A model generated the notes under the pieces. The model was not told where the DNA came from. It made no database searches and saw only the letters and a program-made list of their open reading frames with translations. A stretch of 64,000 nucleotides of DNA, taken from contig NZ_JAGEMM010000001.1 in NCBI RefSeq assembly GCF_017921815.1, positions 1,116,001 to 1,180,000 of the forward strand, in the 5' to 3' direction. Numbering within the stretch: position 1 is the first letter of the stretch; each line of letters opens with the position of its first letter. Made by a program: the position numbers and the translations under genes. Shown here piece by piece: positions 43,433 through 53,603 of the stretch. This DNA is from Microvirga antarctica (GTDB taxonomy: Bacteria; Pseudomonadota; Alphaproteobacteria; Rhizobiales; Beijerinckiaceae).

Positions 43433-43686
43433 TTGAAGTGGCCCGGGACGAGCACGCCGTTCTCCATGTGGGACGGGACGTAGACCCCTGTCTGCCGGTC
43501 GGCGAGAAACCCGCCGGCAAGCAGGGAGACGATGATGAGGCCGAGGCCCGCCAGCACGAGCCAGGAGGTGTGCCGGCTCCACGACGACCAGGCCAGCGGA
43601 TTGCGGCGCACGATCACGAGAAAGATGGCATAGGCGGCGAAAGGCAGGAGAAAAAGCAACAATTCCTGGATGATCGCCCGTGTCAT
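43429..43686 (-). CDS. DUF6111 family small membrane protein
   Basis: 85 residues with two membrane helices (LLLFLLPFAAYAIFLVIV, SWLVLAGLGLIIVSLLAGGF) joined by a short polar loop with RRNPLAWSSWSRHT, and a C-terminal GVYVPSHMENGVLVPGHFK. DUF6111 has no known function and typically sits between the Nudix and CCA transferase genes as here. Both ends overlap neighbours by four bases (ATGA), so the genes are translated together. Start at 43686. Confidence 0.85.
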   Translation of the reverse strand: MTRAIIQELLLFLLPFAAYAIFLVIVRRNPLAWSSWSRHTSWLVLAGLGLIIVSLLAGGFLADRQTGVYVPSHMENGVLVPGHFK

Positions 43687-44321
43687 GATGTGTAGAGCCT
43701 CTCGTAGAGATTGCGGACGATGCCCGCCGTGACACCCCAGATGTAGTGTTCCCCATACGAAATTGCATAAAAGCGACGCACCCAGCCTTTCCATTCCCGT
43801 GCATGAAGCTCGTGGTGAGACGGGTCCATGACAAAATCGAGCGGCACCTCGAAGGCGCGCTCCACCTCCGCCGGGTTGAGGTGGACGGTATAGTCCGGGG
43901 CGATTTCCGCCACCACGGGCATCACCAGGTAGTTGGTCGTCGAGAGATAGGGGTCGAGATAGCCGAGCACCCCGATGTGGCGGGCTGCGAGTCCGATCTC
44001 CTCCTCGGCTTCGCGAAACGCCGCGTCGGCGATGGAGGCGTCGGTGGGGTCGACCCGCCCGCCGGGAAAGGCGATCTGGCCTGAATGCTGGCGCAGCTGC
44101 GCGGAGCGTTCGGTCAGCAGCAGCGTGGGGTTTTCCCGCATCACGACCGGCACCAGGACTGCTGCCGATTTCGGGCGAAGCGGCAGGGCCAGCGGCACGT
44201 CGTCCAAGGTGTGGTCGCCACGCGGATTTGCCAGGGCGTCAGTCATGTCGGGCGGCTCGCGCCGGAGCCGGCGTGACGTGAGATCGAGAAAATCCGCCAC
44301 GAGGGACGAAGCCTGCGTCAT
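43683..44321 (-). CDS. Nudix hydrolase, CoA pyrophosphatase type
   Basis: 212 residues. The CoA-specific upstream motif is TERSAQLRQHSGQIAFPGGR, followed by the Nudix box GGRVDPTDASIADAAFREAE EEIG. It probably hydrolyses CoA or acyl-CoA to 3',5'-ADP and phosphopantetheine. ATG at 44321 (MTQASSLVADFLD) is coupled to the upstream stop (TGATG), and the stop overlaps DUF6111. The neighbourhood DUF1285-Nudix-DUF6111-CCA transferase is a tight operon. Confidence 0.92.
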   Translation of the reverse strand: MTQASSLVADFLDLTSRRLRREPPDMTDALANPRGDHTLDDVPLALPLRPKSAAVLVPVVMRENPTLLLTERSAQLRQHSGQIAFPGGRVDPTDASIADAAFREAEEEIGLAARHIGVLGYLDPYLSTTNYLVMPVVAEIAPDYTVHLNPAEVERAFEVPLDFVMDPSHHELHAREWKGWVRRFYAISYGEHYIWGVTAGIVRNLYERLYTS

Positions 44322-44920
44322 CAATCGGCGTCCGCACCGGAAGCGGTCCCGACGGGGTAGAAGAGCCCGCCGACAGCGATGCCGTAGCGCTCGGTCTGTC
44401 CCTCCAGGCGCTGCTCGCCCAACGCGATCAGATCGAAGGCGACGGCGCGGGTGACGAGCGCCCAAAGGTCGCCCCTGACCCTGACGGAGGGCTTCACGCC
44501 GCCCCCGTCCTCCTCGTCGAAACGCAGGGGATGGTCGGGGCCGACCTGAACCACGTCGTCGACATTGGTGCGAAACGCGATCTGGCGTGCATCCCCCTCT
44601 CCGACGACTGCCATCTCGACGGCCAGGAACGGCGCATCCTCGACCGTGATGCCGACCCGCTCGACGGGTGTCACAAGCACGTAGCGGTCGGGGTCCTTGC
44701 GCAGCACACTGGCGAAAAGCTTGACGAGGGCGGGCCGCTCAATCGGCGTTCCCATGTAGAACCAGGTCCCGTCGCGGGCGATCCGCATGTCGATCTCGCC
44801 GCAATAATCGGGATTCCAGCGCTCGACCGGCGGCGGGCCCTTGCGCTTGGCATCGGGTCCGAGCGCGGAGACGAGGCGGGAGAGCGCACTATCGGCGGGG
44901 GATGAGATTTCGGTCGTCAT
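44321..44920 (-). CDS. DUF1285 domain protein
   Basis: 199 residues. Conserved parts are VERWNPDYCGEIDMRIARDG, TWFYMGTPIERPALVKLFAS, VLRKDPDRYVLVTPVERVGI and DDVVQVGPDHPLRFDEED. DUF1285 has no established function; gene order suggests RNA- or CoA-related housekeeping. ATG at 44920 (MTTEISSP) is the family-like start. First gene of the operon leading to the CCA transferase; divergent from the MoxR operon across 191 bases. Confidence 0.88.
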   Translation of the reverse strand: MTTEISSPADSALSRLVSALGPDAKRKGPPPVERWNPDYCGEIDMRIARDGTWFYMGTPIERPALVKLFASVLRKDPDRYVLVTPVERVGITVEDAPFLAVEMAVVGEGDARQIAFRTNVDDVVQVGPDHPLRFDEEDGGGVKPSVRVRGDLWALVTRAVAFDLIALGEQRLEGQTERYGIAVGGLFYPVGTASGADAD

Positions 44921-45111
44921 GACGGAAGAGTGAACAAGAAGATGCACCTTTAGGATCGACGGATGGCGATGAATCGCTACTTCCTTAAACCATAGTCACA
45001 TCGGATGGTGCGTCCAGTTCACAGGCCATGCTGCGGCGCAACGATCCCTTGCATAACGATGGCAACCGACGGCACACTGCCGGTGGGGGCTCATGAGTGG
45101 AAGGACACCAC

Positions 45112-46128
<1,017 letters not shown>

Positions 46129-46138
46129 GACCGGCATC

Positions 46139-47065
46139 ATGCCCCGCGTGAGGGTGCTCGAACAGAAAGCCCGTTCGCCCGGACGGGTCGAGACGGAAAC
46201 AGCGCTCACCCTGGCCCAGCGCATGCCACGGCTGATCCTGGAATCACGTCGCGTTGCGGCAAGCCTGTCGCACGGCATCCACGGCCGGCGTCGCGCCGGC
46301 GTGGGCGAGACCTTCTGGCAGTTCCGGCCCTTCGTCACCGGTGAGGCCGCTCACCGGATCGATTGGCGGCGCTCGGGCCGTGACGATCGCCTCTATGTGC
46401 GCGAGCGGGAATGGGAGACGGCCCAGAGCATCTGGATCTGGATCGACCGCTCGGCCTCGATGGGATTTGCGTCCGATCTGGCGCAGGCCCCGAAGATCGA
46501 GCGCGCGCTCGTCCTCGGCCTTGCGCTGGGCGACACCTTCGTGGAAGCAGGCGAGCGCGTCGGGCTTCTCGGCCTCATGCCGCCCCGCGCGGCGACGCGG
46601 ATCACCGAGATCATGGCGCAGGCCCTGGTGGCCGACAGCCGCGCCCTCGACACCGACCTGCCACCGCAGACCGCCATCGTCACCCTCGACGAGGCGATCC
46701 TGATCGGGGACTTCCTGTCGCCCCCGAAAGACATTGCAGGGGCGGTCCACAGCATTTCGAGCCGGGGCGCCAGGGGCCATCTGGTGATGATCGTCGACCC
46801 GGTGGAGGAAACCTTTCCGTTCCAGGGACAGGCGGTCCTGCATGACCTCGAGGACGGCCTCTCCCTGCGAGTCGGGGATGCGGGCGCCTGGGGAAAGGCC
46901 TACCGGGAACGCATCGCCCAGCACCGGGCCGAAATCGAGGAGTTGGTTCGCAGCCGCGGCTGGACGCTCACCATTCACCGCACCGATCGCCCCGCCAGCG
47001 AGGCGGCGCTGCGGGTGCTGACTCTGGTGGCCACCTCGCGCGGCGTCGCGACGGGAGGTCAGTGA
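46139..47065 (+). CDS. DUF58 (vWA-like) protein
   Basis: 308 residues. The DUF58 core is in VGETFWQFRPFVTGEAAHRI DWRRSGRDDRLYVREREWE, followed by SIWIWIDRSASMGF with the D-x-S-x-S metal-site pattern of vWA domains. It has no membrane segment. DUF58 proteins pair with MoxR ATPases and Bat-like membrane proteins. It starts ten bases after moxR and ends one base before the DUF4159 gene, so the four genes form one operon. Confidence 0.92.
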   Translation: MPRVRVLEQKARSPGRVETETALTLAQRMPRLILESRRVAASLSHGIHGRRRAGVGETFWQFRPFVTGEAAHRIDWRRSGRDDRLYVREREWETAQSIWIWIDRSASMGFASDLAQAPKIERALVLGLALGDTFVEAGERVGLLGLMPPRAATRITEIMAQALVADSRALDTDLPPQTAIVTLDEAILIGDFLSPPKDIAGAVHSISSRGARGHLVMIVDPVEETFPFQGQAVLHDLEDGLSLRVGDAGAWGKAYRERIAQHRAEIEELVRSRGWTLTIHRTDRPASEAALRVLTLVATSRGVATGGQ

Positions 47066-47066
47066 C

Positions 47067-49868
47067 ATGCTCGGGCTCCCGCTGACCTTCACGGTGCCGC
47101 TGGTCCTGACGGCGCTGGCAGCCCTGCCGGCGATCTGGCTCCTGCTGCGCATCACGCCACCCCAGCCGATGCGGGTCGATTTCCCGCCATTGAAGATCAT
47201 GGCCGACATGCGGCCGGAGCGCGAAACGCCGTCGCGCACGCCCTGGTGGCTGCTTCTCCTGCGGCTGCTGCTGGCCGCCTTTCTCATTCTCGCGGCGTCC
47301 GGGCCGATCTGGAATCCCCTCGCGCAGAGCACCAGCCGCGCGCCGCTTTTGCTGATCGTCGATAACGGCTTTGCGGCGGCCCGGGACTGGCGGGACCGAC
47401 TTGCCCTTGCGTCAGCGCGCCTCGAGGCCGCCGAGCGGGACGGCCGGATCGTGGCGGTGCTTGCAACCGCGGGCGAGCCCTCGGCGATTGCGCCGTCGAG
47501 CCCCGGCGCCGCGCTGGAGCGGCTGCGTTCCTTCGCGCCGCAACCGATCCTTGCCGACCGGCAGGCTCATCTCGACTCCATCGGGCGATTTCTGCAAGCC
47601 ACCCCTGACGCCGAGATCGTCTGGATCAGCGACGGTGTGGCGGGAACCGATGGTCAGGCCTTTGTGCAATCCCTGGCCGGCCTGCTCCCCGGCGACCGCG
47701 TCAGCATCCTGAAATCGGAGCGCGCTGGCGCGCTGGCACTCGCCGGGGCCGAAAATGCTGGTGGGCAGTTGACGACACACGTCGTGCGCGCCGAGCCCAA
47801 CGGGCGCGATACCGGCACGCTGCGGGCGCTCGATCACAAGAATCTCCCGCTCGCCGACGCCCGCTACACCTTCACGCCCTCGGCCCTCGAGGCGGTTGCG
47901 GCTTTTGATGCCCCGACCGAGATCCGCAACGCGATCGCCCGGATCGAGATCCTCGGGGAAAGCTCCGCCGGCGCGGTGCATCTCCTCGACGAACGAGGCA
48001 AGCGCCGACGGGTGGGGCTCGTGTTCGGCGGAACATCGGATCAGGCCCAGCCGCTGCTGTCGCCCACCTTCTATATCGAGCGCGCGCTCGCGCCCTACGC
48101 GGAGATCCGCACGGGCCGCGGGGGCGTGACCGACGCGGTCAATCAGCTGCTCGACGAACAGGTGTCGATCCTGGTTCTGGCCGATGTGGGCGGCCTCGAC
48201 CGCGAGACGCTCGCCAAAGTCACCGGTTTCGTCGAGCGGGGCGGGATGCTCCTGCGGTTTGCCGGTTCGCGCCTCGCGGCCGGAAACGACACCCTGGTTC
48301 CCGTCCACCTGCGCCGGGGCGGACGCAATCTCGGCGGGACATTGTCCTGGGACACCCCCAAGACCTTTGCGCCCTTCACCCGGGAAAGTCCTTTTTTCGG
48401 CTTGGCTGTCCCGGAGGAAATCGGCATCCGCCGGCAGATTCTCGCCGAGCCTGACGGCGATCTCCAGGCCAGGACCTGGGCGTCCCTGGTGGATGGGACG
48501 CCGATCGTGACGGCCGACAAGCGGGGCAACGGATTGATCGTTCTGTTTCATGTGACGGCGGACACCACCTGGTCGAACCTGCCACTGTCAGGCCTGTTCG
48601 TCGACATGCTGCGGCGCATCACGGCTCTGGCCGGCACGCCGCTCGATGTGGGAGCGCAATCGCGCAACGCCGAGAACCAGACGGTGGCCCCCCGCCTCAC
48701 CCTCGACGGCTTCGGCGTGATGACCTCCCCGCCGGCAACCGCCCGGCCGGTCGCGCGCGATTTTGCCGCCCGCGCCAATGCGGATCATCCCCCCGGATTC
48801 TACGGCCCGGTCGATTCCAGCCTCGCGGTCAATGCCCTGGTGATCGGGGATCGCCTGGCGCCCCTCGATTTCGCGCCCCTGAAAGCCACCATTGCGCCGC
48901 TGGCCGGCGCGCAGACGATCGACCTGCGGGCCTCCCTGTTGACCGTGGCCATCATCCTTCTCTTGATCGACACGCTCGCCTCGCTCTGGCTGGGCGGCGA
49001 CCTGTCGCGGGGATTGCGCCGAACCAGACGAGCGGGAGCCGCGGCAGCGCTGGGGACCATTGTGGTTCTGGCGATGAGCAGCGGTTCGCCCGTGGATGCC
49101 CAGGAGAGGCGGCCGCCTGTCACCCGGGATGCGCTGCAATCCGCCCTCGTGACGCGACTGGCCTACGTCATCACCGGCGACGCGCAGATCGACGAGACGA
49201 GCAAGGCGGGCCTTGCCGGGCTGACGCAGGTCCTCGGCCAGCGCACCGCCCTCCAGCCGGGAGAGCCCATCGGGGTCGATCCCGCCCGCGACGAGATGGC
49301 GTTCTATCCGCTGCTTTACTGGCCGATAGCCCCGGGCCGGCCGGCGCCCAGCGATGCCGCGATCCGTCGCCTCGACGCCTACATGAAAAGCGGCGGCACG
49401 GTGATCTTCGATACCCGCGACGCTTTCAATGCGCGGCCGGACGGCTCCGTCAGCGCGGAGGGGCGATACCTGCGCAACATGCTGTCGTCCCTCGACATCC
49501 CCGAGCTGGAGCAGGTGCCGCTCGACCACGTCCTGACCAAGACCTTCTACCTGCTGGACGATTTTCCCGGCCGCTACGCGACGGGCCAGACCTGGGTCGA
49601 GGCGCTGCCGCCGACCGAAGACGATGCCGGCCGCCCGGCCCGGTCGGGCGACGGCGTGTCGCCGATCATCATCACGTCGAACGATCTCGCCGGCGCCTGG
49701 GCAGTCGGGGCCCGTGGCGAAGCCCTCAACCCCATGGTGGGCGGCGACCCGCGCCAGCGCGAGATGGCCTATCGGAGCGGCATCAACCTCGTCATGTACG
49801 CCCTGACCGGGAACTACAAGGCCGACCAGGTTCACGTGCCGGCGCTGCTCGAACGGCTCGGGCAATAG
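47067..49868 (+). CDS. Large membrane protein with BatA-type N-terminus and DUF4159 domain
   Basis: 933 residues. The N-terminus has two helices of BatA type (TFTVPLVLTALAALPAIWLL, WWLLLLRLLLAAFLILAASG) around PPQPMRVDFPPLKIMADMRP. A long periplasmic or cytoplasmic part with Rossmann/GATase-like features follows (SILVLADVGGLDRETLAKVT). A membrane pair near 630-680 (LLTVAIILLLIDTLASLWLG) leads to the C-terminal DUF4159 domain (about 700-930: LAYVITGDAQIDETSKAGLA, PLLYWPIAPGRPAPSDAAIR). Probably a membrane partner of MoxR-DUF58. No enzymatic role is known. Confidence 0.9.
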   Translation: MLGLPLTFTVPLVLTALAALPAIWLLLRITPPQPMRVDFPPLKIMADMRPERETPSRTPWWLLLLRLLLAAFLILAASGPIWNPLAQSTSRAPLLLIVDNGFAAARDWRDRLALASARLEAAERDGRIVAVLATAGEPSAIAPSSPGAALERLRSFAPQPILADRQAHLDSIGRFLQATPDAEIVWISDGVAGTDGQAFVQSLAGLLPGDRVSILKSERAGALALAGAENAGGQLTTHVVRAEPNGRDTGTLRALDHKNLPLADARYTFTPSALEAVAAFDAPTEIRNAIARIEILGESSAGAVHLLDERGKRRRVGLVFGGTSDQAQPLLSPTFYIERALAPYAEIRTGRGGVTDAVNQLLDEQVSILVLADVGGLDRETLAKVTGFVERGGMLLRFAGSRLAAGNDTLVPVHLRRGGRNLGGTLSWDTPKTFAPFTRESPFFGLAVPEEIGIRRQILAEPDGDLQARTWASLVDGTPIVTADKRGNGLIVLFHVTADTTWSNLPLSGLFVDMLRRITALAGTPLDVGAQSRNAENQTVAPRLTLDGFGVMTSPPATARPVARDFAARANADHPPGFYGPVDSSLAVNALVIGDRLAPLDFAPLKATIAPLAGAQTIDLRASLLTVAIILLLIDTLASLWLGGDLSRGLRRTRRAGAAAALGTIVVLAMSSGSPVDAQERRPPVTRDALQSALVTRLAYVITGDAQIDETSKAGLAGLTQVLGQRTALQPGEPIGVDPARDEMAFYPLLYWPIAPGRPAPSDAAIRRLDAYMKSGGTVIFDTRDAFNARPDGSVSAEGRYLRNMLSSLDIPELEQVPLDHVLTKTFYLLDDFPGRYATGQTWVEALPPTEDDAGRPARSGDGVSPIIITSNDLAGAWAVGARGEALNPMVGGDPRQREMAYRSGINLVMYALTGNYKADQVHVPALLERLGQ

Positions 49869-49883
49869 GGTGAGGACACAGCG

Positions 49884-51956
49884 TTGCTATCGGTGAGTTT
49901 CTCCCCCCTGCTTCCAGCCGTGGCCCTGTGGGCCGTAGGCGCCGTTGCGGCGCTGCTGGCCCTCCTCGCCGTGGTGTCGCGGGGGCCGGTGGCGCTGCTG
50001 CGCGCCCTTGCCCTCGGCCTCGTGGTTCTGGCGCTGGCCAACCCATCGCTGGTCCAGGAGGAACGGGAGAAGGTCAAGGATATCGTCGCGGTCGTCATCG
50101 ATCGTTCAACCTCGCAGACACTGGGCGACCGGCCGGCGATGACCGAGCAGGTCCGGGCGGAGCTGCAGCGGCGCTTCGGAAGTCTCGCCGACGTGGAGCC
50201 GCGCTATATCCAGGCGGACGACAGCGCCGGCGACGATGGCACGCGCCTCTTTGCGGCCCTGTCGAACGGACTGGCCGATGTGCCGCCCGATCGTCTCGCC
50301 GGCGTGATCTTCGTCACCGATGGCGTCGTGCACGATATTCCGCCCTCCATCGAGAGCCTCGGCTTCCGCGCCCCCCTCCATGCGCTGATCACCGGCCGGC
50401 CGGATGAGCGCGACCGGCAGATCAAGCTGATCGAGGCTCCGCGCTTCGGCATCGTCGGCCGCGACCAGACCATCCGCGCGGTGGTGATGGAGCGCGGCGG
50501 AACAGGCTCGGCCTTTGTCACCGTCCGGCGGGACGGCCAGGAATTCGCCCGCCAGCAGGTGCGCGCCGACACGCCCTTCTCGGTGGATGTGCGGGTCGAG
50601 CATGGCGGCGCGAATGTGATCGAACTGGAGGTCGAGGGGCTGCCCGACGAGCTGACGCTGGCCAACAATCGCGCCGTCGTGCCGATCGAGGGCATCCGCG
50701 AGAAGCTGCGGGTTCTGCTCGTATCGGGCGAGCCCAATCCCGGCGAGCGGACCTGGCGCAACCTCCTGAAGTCAGACGCCAACGTGGATCTCGTCCACTT
50801 CACCATCCTGCGGCCGCCCGAGAAGCAGGACGGCACGCCCATCAACGAATTGTCGCTGATCGCCTTTCCGACCCGCGAGCTGTTCCAGCAGAAGATCAAG
50901 GAATTTGACCTGATCATCTTCGACCGCTACGCGAACCAAAGCGTGCTGCCGCCGAGCTATTTCGACAACATCGTCCGCTACGTGCGCGATGGAGGCGCGG
51001 TTCTCGTCGCCGCCGGTCCGGAATTCGCGGGCTATGGCAGCCTCGCGCAGACCAGGCTCGCTCCCATCATTCCCGGCACGCCCAATGGCCGGGTCATCGA
51101 GGAGCCCTACAAGGCGCGGATCACCGACACCGGCAACCGCCACCCGGTCACCCGCGACCTGCCAGGGTCCGAGAGCCAGCCGCCGGCCTGGGGCGAATGG
51201 CTGCGCATCATCGGATCGCAAGTGCCCTCCGGCGCGACCTTGATGTCGGGGGCGAACGACCTGCCGCTGCTGGTGCTGCGGCGCGAAGAGAAGGGGCGCG
51301 TCGCCCTGCTTCTGTCCGACCATGCCTGGCTTTGGGCCCGGGGATACAACGAGGGCGGCCCCCATCTCGATCTCCTGAGGCGCCTCGCCCACTGGCTCAT
51401 GAAAGAGCCGGCGCTCGAGGAAGAGGCCCTGCGCGCCAGCGCCGCTGGACGCACGATCCGTGTCGAACGCCAGACGATGAAAGAGACGGTCGACCCCGTC
51501 ATCCTGTCGGCGCCGAGCGGCGCACAGCGAGATCTAACGCTCGCCGAATCCCGCCCCGGCCTGTTCACGTCGCAGGTGGAAACCCCGGAGCTCGGTCTGC
51601 ATACCCTGCGTTCCGGCGATCTCATTGCGTTCGTCAGCATCGGCCCGGCCAATCCGCGTGAGTTGACCGATGTGTTCAGCAACACGGACGCCCTGCGCCC
51701 CATCGCCGAGGCGACCGGCGGGTCGGTGCGTCGGGTCGCCATGGAGGGGGATCGGGGCATCACCGTGCCCCGGATCCTCGCCGTCCGCTCCGGCGCGCGG
51801 ATGTCAGGCGGGGACTGGATCGGAATTCGCCCGAGTGAGAGCGCGGTGGTGCGCGGCGTCTCGGTTCTGCCGCTGGCGCTTGGCTTCCTCGGACTGATCC
51901 TGCTCGTGGGTGCAACGCTGATCGCCTGGATCGCGGAGGGCCGCAGGCGCGCCTGA
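49884..51956 (+). CDS. Large membrane protein with GATase-like/vWA-type region (MoxR operon)
   Basis: 690 residues. Two N-terminal helices (LLPAVALWAVGAVAALLALL, ALLRALALGLVVLALANPSL) and one C-terminal helix (LALGFLGLILLVGATLIAWI) place most of the protein on one side of the membrane. It has a vWA-like strand VKDIVAVVIDRSTSQTLGDR and the region RVLLVSGEPNPGERTWRNLL, followed by FDLIIFDRYANQSVLPPSYF and GGAVLVAAGPEFAGYGSLAQ, which resembles glutamine amidotransferase-like folds without an obvious catalytic Cys. It ends the MoxR operon, 15 bases after DUF4159. Confidence 0.9.
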   Translation: MLSVSFSPLLPAVALWAVGAVAALLALLAVVSRGPVALLRALALGLVVLALANPSLVQEEREKVKDIVAVVIDRSTSQTLGDRPAMTEQVRAELQRRFGSLADVEPRYIQADDSAGDDGTRLFAALSNGLADVPPDRLAGVIFVTDGVVHDIPPSIESLGFRAPLHALITGRPDERDRQIKLIEAPRFGIVGRDQTIRAVVMERGGTGSAFVTVRRDGQEFARQQVRADTPFSVDVRVEHGGANVIELEVEGLPDELTLANNRAVVPIEGIREKLRVLLVSGEPNPGERTWRNLLKSDANVDLVHFTILRPPEKQDGTPINELSLIAFPTRELFQQKIKEFDLIIFDRYANQSVLPPSYFDNIVRYVRDGGAVLVAAGPEFAGYGSLAQTRLAPIIPGTPNGRVIEEPYKARITDTGNRHPVTRDLPGSESQPPAWGEWLRIIGSQVPSGATLMSGANDLPLLVLRREEKGRVALLLSDHAWLWARGYNEGGPHLDLLRRLAHWLMKEPALEEEALRASAAGRTIRVERQTMKETVDPVILSAPSGAQRDLTLAESRPGLFTSQVETPELGLHTLRSGDLIAFVSIGPANPRELTDVFSNTDALRPIAEATGGSVRRVAMEGDRGITVPRILAVRSGARMSGGDWIGIRPSESAVVRGVSVLPLALGFLGLILLVGATLIAWIAEGRRRA

Positions 51957-51970
51957 CGGAACGGTCCTGT

Positions 51971-52474
51971 TCAGCGCGGTCGCGCGGCGACCTGCCCCTT
52001 CGCGCCGGCAAGCGCGCCGTCCACGAGTTCCAGCGCGAGAAACCGAGCTGGATTGACCGGGCCGGGCAGGACGAGATGTCCGGGCGGAATCGGCTTGAAG
52101 CCGAAGCGGCTGTAATAGGGCGCATCTCCCACCAGCAGGACGAGCGAGTGACCGGCGTGCCGGGCGGCATCGAGAGAGCGCCGCATCAGCGCGCCGCCGA
52201 TGCCACGGGCCTCGAAGGCCGGCTCCACCGTCAGCGGACCCAGCATCAGGGCCGGAGCGTCGCCGGCCTGGACGGCGGTCACGCGGACGGAACCCACGAG
52301 AAGCGTGCCAACCAGAGCCGTAAAGGACAATTCGGCAAGATGGGGCGCGCCCTCCCGAAGGCGGGAGGCCGTGCGGGCAAAGCGCCCCGGGCCGAAGGCG
52401 CGCTCGTGCAGGCGCTCGATGGAATCGGAATCGCTCGGCTGTTCGGAACGGATGGAAAGAGAGAGCTCGGTCAT
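51971..52474 (-). CDS. GNAT family N-acetyltransferase
   Basis: 167 residues. The acetyl-CoA site is in LGPLTVEPAFEARGIGGALM RRSLDAARHAG (R-x2-G-x-G/A type), with GDAPYYSRFGFKPIPPGHLV near the C-terminus. This matches the YhbS-type GNAT subgroup (predicted N-acetyltransferases of unknown substrate). It starts at 52474 and converges with the MoxR operon across 14 bases. No cotranscribed partner is visible. Confidence 0.9.
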   Translation of the reverse strand: MTELSLSIRSEQPSDSDSIERLHERAFGPGRFARTASRLREGAPHLAELSFTALVGTLLVGSVRVTAVQAGDAPALMLGPLTVEPAFEARGIGGALMRRSLDAARHAGHSLVLLVGDAPYYSRFGFKPIPPGHLVLPGPVNPARFLALELVDGALAGAKGQVAARPR

Positions 52475-52622
52475 GGACGGACTCGCGGTGACGGCGGGAA
52501 AATGGGCGTGACGGGAATCAGCCGTGTCGTCGTCGCAGGATCCGTGCAGCGGTCATGAATTGAGGTGCTTCCTTAACGGCTTTCGCCATAGCAGCGTCCC
52601 GGCCCGTCTGCAAACGCTTCCG

Positions 52623-53117
52623 CTACCAGGTCTGCGCCGGGCGAAGGCCATCCCGGATCTCAGCCAGCCGCCGCCGGGTTGCGGCGGTGGTTGCCTCCGG
52701 GAGCGCGTCCAGGGGAAAGAAGCCAGCCTCGGCGATTTCGCGGTCGGGAGCCTTGATGCCCGCCACGGTGAAGGCGCGCACCACGTACACGACCACATGA
52801 TCGCGGCGCGACGCGCCCGGATTATGGAAGACGCCGTGAGTGACAGGCTCGCCGTCCACGCGAATGCAGGCTTCCTCGTGCAATTCCCGCCGCAACGCGT
52901 CCTCGGCGGTCTCCCCCGTCTCGACGCCGCCGCCGGGAAGGTGCCAGCCTGACACATAGGTGTGCCGGATGAGAAAAACCCGGTCCTCGTCGTCGAGGAC
53001 GACGCCGCGAACCCCCATCGTGAGGCCGCGCGAAAACCGCCAGAAGGTATGGAGCGCCCAGCGCATGGAGCGGCCGGCGAGGGTCTGCCGGGTGACGTCG
53101 GGGAATCTGATGATCAC
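52623..53117 (-). CDS. Nudix hydrolase
   Basis: 164 residues. A short N-terminal extension (RWALHTFWRFSRGLTMG) precedes VRGVVLDDEDRVFLIRHTYV, SGWHLPGGGVETGETAEDAL and RRELHEEACIRVDGEPVTHG, the Nudix box G-x5-E-x7-R-E-x2-E-E. The substrate is not predictable from sequence. It is transcribed away from the small gene region at 53.2 kb and lies 148 bases from the GNAT gene. Confidence 0.92.
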   Translation of the reverse strand: MIIRFPDVTRQTLAGRSMRWALHTFWRFSRGLTMGVRGVVLDDEDRVFLIRHTYVSGWHLPGGGVETGETAEDALRRELHEEACIRVDGEPVTHGVFHNPGASRRDHVVVYVVRAFTVAGIKAPDREIAEAGFFPLDALPEATTAATRRRLAEIRDGLRPAQTW

Positions 53118-53603
53118 AGCACATCCATGATGACGAAAGCGTGAATCACTTCATTCATAAAACGCATGGCTGATCCATTGTTTCAGCGCGTGACCCGCGT
53201 GGGGCGCAGATGTATGTATTCGCCATCGCAAAGGTGTCCCCATGTTTCTCTCGCTCATCCTCTCGCTCATTGCCCGTTCGGACCGTTTCAACTGGTCGCC
53301 CTCCCTCGACCTGCGGGACCATGCCATCCGCTCGACGCTGATGGCCGGCGCTCAGTACTGAGCCGATTTCCGGTCTCGGCCAAGCTCCCATTTTGGGATC
53401 GCACGCTTTCCTGGTGAATGAATCTGCCCGGTCCCGCGCCACAACGCGGGACGCGGGTTTTTGTCGTGAGTCAGCGCCTGCCGCGTCGTGAGAGCGCGAT
53501 TGAGTGGCAGCCTCAGCGCCGCGCGCGGATGACCACGACGATCGCCGCTTGACCCAGCGGCGCGCTTCGGCGAACTCTCCCTGTCATCCGTGATCAGGTT
53601 CTC
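53118..53603. other. 486-bp intergenic region with one small candidate gene
   Basis: Apart from the 39-residue frame at 53242-53361 I see nothing coding. No tRNA, strong terminator or EcfG-type promoter is present. Confidence 0.5.
53242..53361 (+). CDS. Possible 39-residue small protein
   Basis: MFLSLILSLIARSDRFNWSP starts with a short hydrophobic stretch and continues into SLDLRDHAIRSTLMAGAQY. AAAGGTG lies six bases before the ATG. The frame is short and I recognise no homolog; it may be a small membrane-associated peptide or chance. Its position in an otherwise empty 486-base gap and the ribosome-binding site are the only support. Confidence 0.35.
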   Translation: MFLSLILSLIARSDRFNWSPSLDLRDHAIRSTLMAGAQY

